From contig DAINBB010000010.1 of NCBI GenBank assembly GCA_036733165.1, positions 1 through 44,823 on the forward strand: a stretch of 44,823 nucleotides of DNA. Reading direction: 5' to 3'. The DNA comes from JAFGGT01 sp036733165. Its GTDB lineage: Archaea; Methanobacteriota_B; Thermococci; Methanofastidiosales; NM3. Positions 17,292-24,835 of this stretch are shown here, piece by piece (the stretch's first letter is position 1; every line of letters begins with the position of its first letter). The translations under genes were made by a program, and so were the position numbers. The notes under the pieces were generated by a model, which saw nothing but the letters and a program-made list of their open reading frames with translations, had not been told where the DNA came from and made no database searches.

Positions 17292-17413
17292 TTTATTTTA
17301 TACATATATTTATGTATTATACTATTATGCTTTATGTTTGATATAAATAAAGTATATATTGATGTCATTAAATGTCTGATAATTGGTTAAATAGGGAATT
17401 ACTATATTATTAT

Positions 17414-17482
17414 AAATCCCATAGGGATTTACTAAAAAAGAAACATTGTTCCTTACATCAGTTTCATACTCCTTTTAAAGGA
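17414..17482. repeat. Two short perfect inverted repeats at the island boundary
   Basis: AAATCCC (17414-17420) faces GGGATTT (17424-17430) across ATA, and TCCTTT (17470-17475) faces AAAGGA (17477-17482) across one T. They lie between the island and the start of the surface-protein gene, where base composition shifts back. They might be regulator sites for the gene at 17529, or boundary marks; a TATA-like TATTATTATAA is nearby. Confidence 0.4.
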
Positions 17483-17528
17483 ATCCCAACCCATCTTCTA
17501 TTAATTAATAGGATAGAAAGGGATTCAC

Positions 17529-18626
17529 GTGAGAAAAGTATATTTTCCTCTAATGGCGATAATACTTATCGTTTCTTTGTTCACCAACGCCCTGGTAATT
17601 GGGGCAGAGGAGAACGATTACTCGTTGGACGTCTCAGTCACCCATAACACATCATACGATGGCGACGGGGACGAATACACCATATGGGGCAACATCACCA
17701 TAACGAACAATGGAGACGCCCCCGCATACGTCAGCTCGATCGGGCACCTGGTCCAGTCAGAGCATGCCAGATGGGTCACCCTCAAGAGCCAGACCGACTT
17801 CTCGGCAGGCAGCGTGGACGACGCCATCGTGATCGACGCCGGGGACAGCTACACCGTCTCCTACACGATGACGTTCTACCCCGAGGAGGGGACCGACACC
17901 TACAGGCACAGGGTGATAGTGGACGTCTTCACATCCGCCGGCAGTACAACGAAGTTCTTCTCAGACAACACGATAGTCCTCGACACCGAAAACAACACGC
18001 CGCAGGAAACAAGCGCGCCCGCAACGACCGCGCCGCCGACCACCACGGCACCGACGACGGCCGCACCTACAACGACCGCCCCCACCACAACCGCGCCAAC
18101 AACAACGGCTCCCGCAACGACCGCGCCGGCGACAGAGGAACCCCAGGCCGACACATCATCCTCCGATGACGATGCGATGATGATCTCCCCTGTCAGGGGG
18201 GCCATAACGAACATAGAGACCGACATCACGAACGGAGGGTACGCCGTACTCGTCCAGGTGACGGTCATGAACGGATGGATAAGCAGGTCATCCCTCTACC
18301 TCACGATAACATCGAAGAGCGGCGAATGGGAGAAAATCTACGCAGACTCCATGAACATACAGGTCGCGGGCGGCCTGACGCAGTGGAACACGCCTCTCAC
18401 GTTCTGCTTCGAGGACATCAAGCTCAGCGGCGACATAGAGGACTATGTGGCCACCGTCGTCTGGAAGCAGGGCTACATCTACGAAAGCGGCCCGATCATC
18501 AGCAGGCAGACCGTGAACTTCCACACGATACCTGCGATAGACATCGTAACGTATGGCGTGATCTTCGCGACGATAGCCGCCATAGCGTCCGTCGCGGTAT
18601 ACATAAAAAAGAACAAGAAGGGATGA
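17529..18626 (+). CDS. Secreted, membrane-anchored surface protein with Thr/Ala/Pro stalk
   Basis: A 365-residue protein with a signal peptide (MAIILIVSLFTNALVIGA), an N-terminal beta-sandwich domain (CARDB-like, with ITITNNGDAPAYVSSI) to about residue 150, a low-complexity linker of repeated APTTT units at about 160-205, a second beta domain at 215-330, and a C-terminal membrane helix at 338-358 followed by KKNKKG. The linker is typical of O-glycosylated archaeal surface proteins. It is anchored in the membrane with both domains outside. The start is GTG 17529, giving a standard signal peptide. It is convergent with the transglutaminase-like gene, 14 bases away. Confidence 0.75.
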   Translation: MRKVYFPLMAIILIVSLFTNALVIGAEENDYSLDVSVTHNTSYDGDGDEYTIWGNITITNNGDAPAYVSSIGHLVQSEHARWVTLKSQTDFSAGSVDDAIVIDAGDSYTVSYTMTFYPEEGTDTYRHRVIVDVFTSAGSTTKFFSDNTIVLDTENNTPQETSAPATTAPPTTTAPTTAAPTTTAPTTTAPTTTAPATTAPATEEPQADTSSSDDDAMMISPVRGAITNIETDITNGGYAVLVQVTVMNGWISRSSLYLTITSKSGEWEKIYADSMNIQVAGGLTQWNTPLTFCFEDIKLSGDIEDYVATVVWKQGYIYESGPIISRQTVNFHTIPAIDIVTYGVIFATIAAIASVAVYIKKNKKG

Positions 18627-18640
18627 TCCCTTCCCTTTTC

Positions 18641-19633
18641 TCACGTTACCTCGTGGATGTAGGCATCGTCCAGTCCGGGAGGTATCTCCCCTATCTTGTA
18701 GTCCCTCTCCATCAGCTTGTCCTCGTCGAACATGTTGCTGGTGGTCTCGGCGTAGAAGTACTTCTTTCCCTCGAAGACGTAGTACGTTCCTATGAAGTCC
18801 AGCCCCACGCCCACGGCGAGGTGGTCGACGTACTCTATCAGCACGGCGGGTATCCCCTTCGCCCTCAAGAGTGACGCGTAGAGGAAGGCAGTGTCCTCGC
18901 AGTCCCCGACCTTGTCGAAGAGTGTCTCGTCGGGATACTTCCAGAACTCCTCCTGCCCGGTGCTCTCCATGTCGCTCATGTAGAATATGGCGCTGTGCAC
19001 GAAGTCGAGGGCTATCTCGGCGTATTCCTCCTCGTTGCCGGAGAGGTCCCAGAGCTCGTCCGCTATCTGGTCGATAAGGGTCCAGCCGTCGTTGTAGATC
19101 ACGAAGCTGTTGAGCACGTCCGAGTCGTCTATCGGGTACTGGTAGTACTCGGAGGTGTCCTTCTCCATGGCCTTCCAGTGCGACAGTATGGAATAGGTGG
19201 CGTACTGCCAGAAGTAGTAGTCGCCGAAGTACACCCTGTAATAAGTCACATGGTCCTGCCAATCGTCGAAGTTGTTGTAGCTCGACTGGAGCATCGAGTA
19301 GTCGTCGAGAAGGCTGTTGTACTGCCACTCGAGGTCGTAGTAGTCCGTCACGAGGTCGTCGTAGTACTGCTCCGTTGTCATATTCGACTGGTACAGGGCG
19401 TTGTAATCCGACTCCAGATCGTCATAATCGCCCTGGAGCGCGGAGTAGCTCTCGTTGGCCTCGTCCAGCTGGTCGTTGAGGTCGTCCACGTCGTCCTCCA
19501 GGTCGTCTATCTCGTCACCCATGTCTGATATGATACCTTCATAATGGACATACACAGCAAGGAAGCTGAACAATATGACCAGTATGATGAAGATGCTTAA
19601 TATGGCCTTTACCTTGCTTGGCATTGAAATCAT
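18641..19633 (-). CDS. Membrane-anchored coiled-coil protein with transglutaminase-like domain
   Basis: A 330-residue protein. Residues 8-29 are one membrane helix, acting as a signal anchor. Residues 33-125 form a long, very acidic Asp/Tyr-rich coiled coil. The rest is a transglutaminase-like (papain-fold) domain: Cys245 in VGDCEDTAFLYASLLRAKGI, His271 in DHLAVGV and Glu296 in YAETTS, where the third residue is usually Asp. It would face outward, held off the membrane by the coiled coil, and could cleave or link proteins. ATG 19633 or 19624 may be used. The neighbouring convergent stalk protein could be a partner, but there is no direct evidence. Confidence 0.75.
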   Translation of the reverse strand: MISMPSKVKAILSIFIILVILFSFLAVYVHYEGIISDMGDEIDDLEDDVDDLNDQLDEANESYSALQGDYDDLESDYNALYQSNMTTEQYYDDLVTDYYDLEWQYNSLLDDYSMLQSSYNNFDDWQDHVTYYRVYFGDYYFWQYATYSILSHWKAMEKDTSEYYQYPIDDSDVLNSFVIYNDGWTLIDQIADELWDLSGNEEEYAEIALDFVHSAIFYMSDMESTGQEEFWKYPDETLFDKVGDCEDTAFLYASLLRAKGIPAVLIEYVDHLAVGVGLDFIGTYYVFEGKKYFYAETTSNMFDEDKLMERDYKIGEIPPGLDDAYIHEVT

Positions 19634-19672
19634 CTATGATATGTCCGTTATCTGTAAAAAGCATTTCTTCTC

Positions 19673-20427
19673 TCAGACCTCTCCGGACACTATCATCCCG
19701 ACAGCCTCGAGCACGCCCGCGCCGTATGCCCCCTTCGTGATCAGGCCGCCCTTCCCCTTCACCAGGGACTTTATCTCCTCGTTCGCGTTCTCGACGGTGA
19801 CCGCAAGCCCAACGGCCTCCAGCATCTCCCTGTCGTTGTTGCCGTCGCCGAAGGCCACGGTCCTCCCCAGGTCTATCATCTTTTTCCCGGACAGGTACTC
19901 CAACGCCATCCCCTTGTGCTGCCCCTTCCTTACCGTGTCCACGGCGTCAGAATGGTCTATGGCGTAGAGGCAGAGCCCCCCTTCCTCGATGATGCTCTCT
20001 ATATCCCTCTTTATGATGGGGATCGTTGACACGTCCAGCGGAAAGAGCGTGAATATCGTCTCCTTGGGCTCCTGCCAAAGCGGGGTCCTTGGCTCCCTGA
20101 GGACAAGGTTGCCGTTCTCGCGAGTGCAGTGCCGTTCGATGAACTCCCGCGCGATGATGTCGATGTCGCCGTTGTCGTCCGCCATCCTCACCTTCTCCCT
20201 TGTGAACGGGAAGAATATGATGCCGCCGTTTTCCGCGATGACTATCGTGTCGTCCCTGAGCAGGTTCGAGAACACCAGGCCGCCCGTGGTGTACCAATAG
20301 TTCTTCCCTGACGAGTAGATGATCTGCATGCCGTTGTCCAGGAGCATCTCGACCGCGACCTTTCCCTCCTCCGTCATGGTCCCGTCCTTGAGCAGGATGC
20401 CGTCCAGGTCGAAGACGGCGGTGTCAT
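19673..20427 (-). CDS. HAD-superfamily phosphatase (Cof-like); start not resolvable
   Basis: A HAD phosphatase of about 245 residues with FDLDG motif I encoded at 20413-20399, the Lys of motif III in RKGQHKGMALEYL, and motif IV FGDGNNDREML, typical of subfamily IIB sugar-phosphate phosphatases. The first in-frame ATG, at 20377, lies after motif I and cannot be the real start. Ahead of motif I there is no in-frame ATG, GTG or TTG before a TGA at 20440. The ATG at 20427 overlaps the stop of the kinase gene (ATGA) but is in the wrong frame; one extra base would join them. So the gene is frameshifted, misread in assembly, or uses an unusual start. Confidence 0.72.
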
Positions 20428-21386
20428 AGTTCGTCTCTCACACCCCCGTCCACTGTACATACCTTGACGAAGTTGGAGACCTCTCCCAGGGCCTCGGCGA
20501 CCTTTCGGGCCGAGTCCTCGTCATAGCATATCGCAGCTATGGACCCGCCGCAGCCAGCCCCCGTCACCTTGGCGGCGTCAGCGCCTGATCCCAGCGCCAC
20601 ATCGATAAGCTTCTCGTTCTCGGGGTACGACCTCTTGAATCTCCTTATTATCTCCTGATTGAGGTCCACTATCTTGCAGACCATTTCATAATCGTCGTCT
20701 ATCACGGCGTTCCTGAGCTCCCTGGTGAGGTCGTCCAGCTCCAGTATGCTGTTCACCGTGGCCTTGTCGTCCTCGTAGTACTTGTCGAACACCATGGAGT
20801 TCGCTTCGCCTGAGTTGTGCTTGGTCCCGGTATGGGCCACGACAACGCTATGGTCGAACTCAAGCCTTTCCACGACGGCATAGGGCTCCTCCCAGATCTC
20901 GCGGTTCTCTTTGTCCCTGAAGTCCATGAAGAGGCATCCGCCGAAGGTCGAGCAATATTGGTCCTGATACCCGTTCTTCAACTCCATCCCCAGAGTCTCT
21001 ATCCTCTGGGCGTGTTCCGCCACCTCATAGTCGTTGAGGCCGAGCGAGAGCATCTTGTCAAGGCACCTTATCGCCGAGACGGTGAAGGATGCGGATCCCC
21101 CGAGCCCGCTGGATGGGGGGATGTCGGAGCTGAGCGAGAACGATAGCCCTTCCTTCAGCTTGAATCGCCTGACTATGTTGTGAAGGAGGTCGTAGCGCTC
21201 CCCCCTTGCATCATCTATGTCTATGGGCCCTTCCCCCACGTCGAACGTTATCTTGCCCTGATTCTCTTCCAGGACGCACCTTGTCCTGAGGTCTATCGCC
21301 AGCGACAGTGTCGTGAAACCGAATATGTCCGCCGCGCCGCCCGACAGGTCCACGCGCCCGGGTGCGGAGAATACTGCCCTTTTCAT
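20424..21386 (-). CDS. GHMP-family sugar kinase
   Basis: A 320-residue GHMP kinase. Motif 1 is APGRVDLSGGAAD (8-20), the ATP loop is IPPSSGLGGSASF (89-101), and motif 3 is VTGAGCGGSIAA near 275-286. The stretch GYQDQYCSTFGGCLFMDF around residues 138-155 is closest to the heptose/fucose-type sugar kinases and not to mevalonate or homoserine kinases. It would phosphorylate a sugar in the cytosol. It is followed by, and overlaps, a HAD phosphatase gene, so a sugar-phosphate pathway is likely. The ATG 21386 has GTGATG upstream and A+T-rich TATA sequence 30 bases before it. Confidence 0.8.
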   Translation of the reverse strand: MKRAVFSAPGRVDLSGGAADIFGFTTLSLAIDLRTRCVLEENQGKITFDVGEGPIDIDDARGERYDLLHNIVRRFKLKEGLSFSLSSDIPPSSGLGGSASFTVSAIRCLDKMLSLGLNDYEVAEHAQRIETLGMELKNGYQDQYCSTFGGCLFMDFRDKENREIWEEPYAVVERLEFDHSVVVAHTGTKHNSGEANSMVFDKYYEDDKATVNSILELDDLTRELRNAVIDDDYEMVCKIVDLNQEIIRRFKRSYPENEKLIDVALGSGADAAKVTGAGCGGSIAAICYDEDSARKVAEALGEVSNFVKVCTVDGGVRDEL

Positions 21387-21558
21387 GTCATCACATAGTA
21401 TATTATAATAATAAAGATTTTTGGTTTTGTCCCATTTTGGAGTCGCTTCAAAATGGCATATTATTCAAATATTCGCATTATTCAACTTCTTTCCATCTAG
21501 GATTAATTTTATAAATGAACCTTTGTCATATATGCATATATCTTTGAGGTGTAACACA

Positions 21559-21738
21559 ATGAACAAAGCGGTATGGATTGTTTTAGGCATTATACTTATT
21601 GCAGTCGGTGTTTTCCTGGCTGTGCCTCAGGGCGGTATAGACTGGTCCCAGGAACTTCTGGACTTCCTTAAGGGCGGCATCATAATCGTATTGATCCTTG
21701 CAGGACTGTTCGCTTTCCTGATGGCAAAGCTCGAGTGA
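21559..21738 (+). CDS. Small membrane protein, two helices
   Basis: A 59-residue protein with two membrane helices: VWIVLGIILIAVGVFLAV at 5-22 and GGIIIVLILAGLFAFLMA at 39-56, joined by an acidic loop that carries Trp and Gln. The Shine-Dalgarno GAGGTG is at 21546-21551, eight bases before ATG 21559. The in-frame frame upstream is open but is not supported by any start signal. Function unknown. It lies just ahead of the tRNA-Val gene. Confidence 0.65.
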   Translation: MNKAVWIVLGIILIAVGVFLAVPQGGIDWSQELLDFLKGGIIIVLILAGLFAFLMAKLE

Positions 21739-21794
21739 TGCACATTAGTAAGCTTTTTAAATAAATACCTAAACTCTATTTTACTTTTTGATTT

Positions 21795-21871
21795 GGGCCC
21801 GTGGTCTAGCTGGCTATGACGTCGCCTTGACATGGCGGAGGTCTCGCGTTCAAGTCGCGACGGGCCCACCA
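21795..21871 (+). tRNA. tRNA-Val (GAC)
   Basis: The seven-base acceptor GGGCCCG pairs with CGGGCCC, the anticodon loop TTGACAT gives GAC, and the T arm TCGCG-TTCAAGT-CGCGA is complete. Base A21868 is the discriminator and CCA is encoded at 21869-21871. The upstream TTTTTAAATAAAT (21754-21766) is a fitting TATA promoter. Confidence 0.93.
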
Positions 21872-21975
21872 GATGTTATCAATTTAGATAATAACTAAAA
21901 ATACATGACATTTCCATATATTTCCAGAGATAGTATTCCTCCGCCTAAGGAATGCGGAGACCCTGAAATCTGAAC

Positions 21976-23268
21976 TTAGGGAGATGAGCCCTTTTTATTG
22001 CTGCTGTCGTTAAAGTGTTTTTTTCTATTTATTGTTATCACAAATAATATTATGGCACCGATTGCTATTATGGGTAGTAAAGTGGAATTTTCATTAGTTT
22101 TAGTATTTGTAGGGGGCGGAGTGGCAGTGAGAGGTTTAACCGATTCCAGACAATACACATAATTATCATTAGATCCAAAGTAAACTCTGCTTTCAAATAT
22201 GCCCGGGGATGAGAATATTCCACCACCAGTCTCATACTTCCATTCAAGACTCCCGTCATAAGCATCTAGACAATACAGATACGAGTCCTCCGAACCGATG
22301 TAAACTCTGCCGTCCACTACGGCAGGGGATGACCATATATCATCACCAGTCTCATACTTCCATTCAAGACTTCCGTCATAAGCATCTAGGCAATATATGT
22401 AACTTCCTAAGGATCCAAAGTACACCCTGCCGTCCATTATGGCAGGGGATGAACTTACCCAGTCACCAGTCTCATACTTCCATTCAAGACTCCCATCATA
22501 AGCATCTAGACAGAATAGAGTAGGCGCTTCTGATAACAAGTAATGGTTCTCTAATCCAAAGTATACCATGCCTTCCACTATGGCGGGGGATGAACTAATG
22601 CCATGTTCATTAGTATAATACTTCCATTCAAGACTTCCATCATAGGCATCAATGCAGTATAAGTAACCATCCCATGATCCAACATACACCCTGCTATTCA
22701 TTACAGTGGGAGATGAGCATATTTCACCACCAGTCTCATACTTCCATTCAAGACTTCCATCATAAGCATCTAGACAATACAGATACGAGTTATCCGAACC
22801 AATGTATACCATTCCATCCACGACAGTTGGAGAAGAATATCCCACTGGCATATAGCATTCATACTTCCATTCAAGACTTCCATCATCCGTATCAAGGCAG
22901 TACAGATAAGAATCATTTGATACAAAATACACCCTGCTATTCACTATGGCAGGCGATGAACTTACCCAGTCACCAGTCTCATACTCCCATTCAAGACTTC
23001 CATCATAAGCATCTAGACAGTAGAGGCAATGATCCCATGATCCAACGTATACCATACCATCCACGACAGTTGGAGAAGACAGAACGGCACCGCCAGTCTC
23101 ATACTTCCATAACAATTCATATTCGTCCCCCATCTCACAATCGTTTGTGAAACTGTGTTCTGGGTCATGACCAAACATTGGCCAATCATCATCACACAGG
23201 ACAAGTGAAATGGTGGAAACACTGATGATCAATACCAACATGACAATAGTTGTATATTTTGGGGACAT
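21976..23268 (-). CDS. Eight-bladed PQQ-type beta-propeller surface protein
   Basis: A 430-residue secreted protein: signal peptide (IVMLVLIISVSTISLVL), the entry motif DWPMFGHDPEHSFT, then eight propeller blades each near 40 residues of the form SSPTVVDGMVYVGS-x-x-YLYCLDAYDGSLEWKYETG, and a C-terminal membrane helix (LLPIIAIGAIILFVITI) followed by basic residues. The PQQ/BamB-like propeller would display on the cell surface and bind proteins or sugars; no sign of an actual PQQ cofactor site. The blade repeats are close to identical at the DNA level with a 120-base period, so they have spread recently or are kept alike by gene conversion. Confidence 0.8.
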   Translation of the reverse strand: MSPKYTTIVMLVLIISVSTISLVLCDDDWPMFGHDPEHSFTNDCEMGDEYELLWKYETGGAVLSSPTVVDGMVYVGSWDHCLYCLDAYDGSLEWEYETGDWVSSSPAIVNSRVYFVSNDSYLYCLDTDDGSLEWKYECYMPVGYSSPTVVDGMVYIGSDNSYLYCLDAYDGSLEWKYETGGEICSSPTVMNSRVYVGSWDGYLYCIDAYDGSLEWKYYTNEHGISSSPAIVEGMVYFGLENHYLLSEAPTLFCLDAYDGSLEWKYETGDWVSSSPAIMDGRVYFGSLGSYIYCLDAYDGSLEWKYETGDDIWSSPAVVDGRVYIGSEDSYLYCLDAYDGSLEWKYETGGGIFSSPGIFESRVYFGSNDNYVYCLESVKPLTATPPPTNTKTNENSTLLPIIAIGAIILFVITINRKKHFNDSSNKKGSSP

Positions 23269-23399
23269 GCTTATGATAATAATTATTTAATATATATTAA
23301 AGTTATCACTGAAAAACATTTCATATAAGATTTTCATCTATTCTTTTTTCTTCAATTTCTACTTGTTGTGATCTAGGTATATTTAATCTATATGTTTCT

Positions 23400-23690
23400 C
23401 TAAACTCGTGTCCTTATACGATTCACTGACAATATATCAAACAATACCAATATTTCGTTGGAATCAAGGTACCCAGACTTGCCATATAAAATATTATCAT
23501 CAATTATAAAAAGAATAACTGGAATACCAGAAACTCCTATTTTATTACCTACTGGAATCCATGTAATTGATGGATTCAATGCTGACATACTTTCGTCAGA
23601 GGTATTTATCAACCTCTACCGGATGAAAATTATATTTAATATAATCTACTGCCTCATCATCTGTAAATGTTTCTTCCATCATTGGCAATC
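23400..23690 (-). pseudogene. Decayed thioredoxin-like gene
   Basis: On the reverse strand two out-of-frame pieces join into one thioredoxin-like sequence. The first (about 23690-23614) reads MMEETFTDDEAVDYIKYNF then HPVEVD. The second (from about 23612 down to 23400) reads INTSDESMSALN, then VSGIPVILFI, with the cis-Pro loop GIP and the DDNILYGKSGYLDSNE strand-turn of the fold. A one-base frameshift near 23613 separates them. No intact CxxC is visible ahead; another frame break near 23685 is likely. Such sequences match thiol-reductase-like proteins of the DUF255/thioredoxin_7 type. It looks dead, or wrongly sequenced. Confidence 0.5.
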
Positions 23691-23898
23691 CGATGTTTAG
23701 GGTAAACTAGCTTATCGCCTGCCCCGCATCGTTCCTTTCCTTTGTAAAAATTTTTTTCCTTGTTATCTTTTTCTTCATTTAATGTGAAAGTAGTTTTCGA
23801 ATATCATATGTTAACATTTTCTTGTATATTTTATATACCTAATTTTTTATAGACTTAGATACCGAAAGATTTAAATATATCATATACTCTTATATAAA

Positions 23899-23987
23899 AA
23901 TACATTGGTATCATAATACCTAATTACATACAATTATCATGTATGATAATTTAGTAGTATTACGATGGTGATATATACCAATGTATT
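23899..23987. repeat. Nested inverted repeats in the leader of a small membrane protein gene
   Basis: A perfect 13-base inverted repeat, AATACATTGGTAT (23899-23911) and ATACCAATGTATT (23975-23987), encloses 63 bases. Inside is a second perfect 9-base inverted repeat, AATTATCAT (23932-23940) and ATGATAATT (23943-23951), and a competing stem GGTAT/ATACC at 23907-23920. The TATA-like CTTATATAAAA (23889-23899) would start transcription just before or within the element, giving a structured 5' leader, and GAGGTGG at 23995-24001 is the Shine-Dalgarno. It may be an RNA switch, a regulator site or a cruciform. Confidence 0.6.
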
Positions 23988-24006
23988 GTGAACTGAGGTG
24001 GAATAG

Positions 24007-24285
24007 ATGTTTTACAAGAAGGTGTTTGGAGTTCTCGGCGTTCTCGCCGGGGTGGTGGCTGTTGCTCTGTACAGCCCAATACTGGTAGCTAACATACTAT
24101 GGCTGATATATGCAGCCGCTGCGCTTGTGGCGCTTGGCACGATAGCCACTACAAGCACGAAGGATTATACCACGCATACCTGGACCCCCAGGAAGACAGT
24201 GAGGCCACAGGCAGTCAACGCAGCTGACACATCAAAGGTTGTCTACTCCAAGAAGAACGGCGTTGTAGTGGGCTACACGCTCTGA
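24007..24285 (+). CDS. Small membrane protein, 92 residues
   Basis: Two adjacent membrane helices, VFGVLGVLAGVVAVALYSPILVANILWLIYAAAALV being split around residues 6-22 and 26-45, are followed by a basic, Thr-rich soluble tail that ends SKKNGVVVGYTL. No family recognised. The start ATG 24007 has the Shine-Dalgarno GAGGTGG four bases upstream. Its unusual leader with nested inverted repeats, and strong promoter elements, suggest high or controlled expression. The DUF1102-like gene follows 43 bases later on the same strand and may be co-transcribed. Confidence 0.65.
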   Translation: MFYKKVFGVLGVLAGVVAVALYSPILVANILWLIYAAAALVALGTIATTSTKDYTTHTWTPRKTVRPQAVNAADTSKVVYSKKNGVVVGYTL

Positions 24286-24328
24286 TCTATCACAAAATAC
24301 TTTAATCTAGAGGAAGATGGTGTATTGA

Positions 24329-24790
24329 ATGATAAAGAAAATGATACCTCTCCTTTGTATCTTCCTCGCAGGTATCATGGTCGTCTCTTCGGGGGCATTT
24401 TCATCGGTCACTGCGGAAAGGTCATCAGGCATCTCGGTGGTAGGTGACGCCGAGGCCCTGATAAGCCTTGCCTCGACATCGAGCTATTCCCATTTTGAGG
24501 ATGGCATGATGGTGCTGGACTTTGAGGATGTCCCCGCAAGCGGCGTCAACTCGAACGCCGTCACCGTCATATCTGACGTTTTCTCCATAACCAACAATGG
24601 CAACTCGGACGTTGTAGTGACGATCGCCAAGACCGGAAAGAACGTCTCATCGGTGGACTTCGGGGACATAGAGCACGGGGTCGTGTTGAGTCCTGGATGC
24701 TCATACGATGTATGCATGTCCGTTGATACGAATGGCCTGATTCCCGGCGCAGAGCTCTTGGAATCTATCTCGATATCGGCGGTCGCTTGA
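24329..24790 (+). CDS. Secreted DUF1102-like protein
   Basis: A 153-residue secreted protein: signal peptide MIKKMIPLLCIFLAGIMVVSSGAF followed by SSVTAERSSGISVVGDAEALISL, which matches the start of archaeal DUF1102 proteins (a beta-sandwich related to the TasA/camelysin type found on cell surfaces). The rest is beta-rich (FSITNNGNSDVVVTIAKTG) with no membrane anchor at the end. It is probably an exported surface or fibre component. Start ATG 24329 gives a good signal peptide; GAGGAAG is at 24310-24316. Confidence 0.65.
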   Translation: MIKKMIPLLCIFLAGIMVVSSGAFSSVTAERSSGISVVGDAEALISLASTSSYSHFEDGMMVLDFEDVPASGVNSNAVTVISDVFSITNNGNSDVVVTIAKTGKNVSSVDFGDIEHGVVLSPGCSYDVCMSVDTNGLIPGAELLESISISAVA

Positions 24791-24804
24791 TTTTTTTTGC
24801 ATTA

Positions 24805-24814
24805 ATTTATTAAA
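24805..24814 (+). promoter_or_regulatory. TATA box for the YcaO gene
   Basis: ATTTATTAAA lies 22-31 bases before ATG 24836, giving a leaderless transcript for the ycaO gene. A second A+T-rich stretch (TATATTTC) is too close to the start to serve. Confidence 0.45.
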
Positions 24815-24835
24815 CTCTCTTATATTTCTCTTCTT

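Larger units (their letters stand above)
14173..17400 (+). other. A+T-rich genomic island with three nuclease-like genes
   Basis: From just after the FMN reductase to just before the stalked surface protein, the sequence is strikingly A+T-rich, with runs of A and AAT/AAA/ATA codons that contrast with the genes on both sides. It holds three forward genes, each with PD-(D/E)XK-like motifs. No integrase, transposase or terminal repeat was found. The first 279 bases contain an open frame without a start that ends at 14335 (about 55 codons), perhaps a remnant of a lost gene. The composition suggests horizontal transfer. Confidence 0.65.

Noticed and set aside
17372..17647. Forward ORF ahead of and overlapping the stalk protein gene
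   Set aside because: It crosses the true start and signal peptide of the gene at 17529 in another frame and has random-looking composition.
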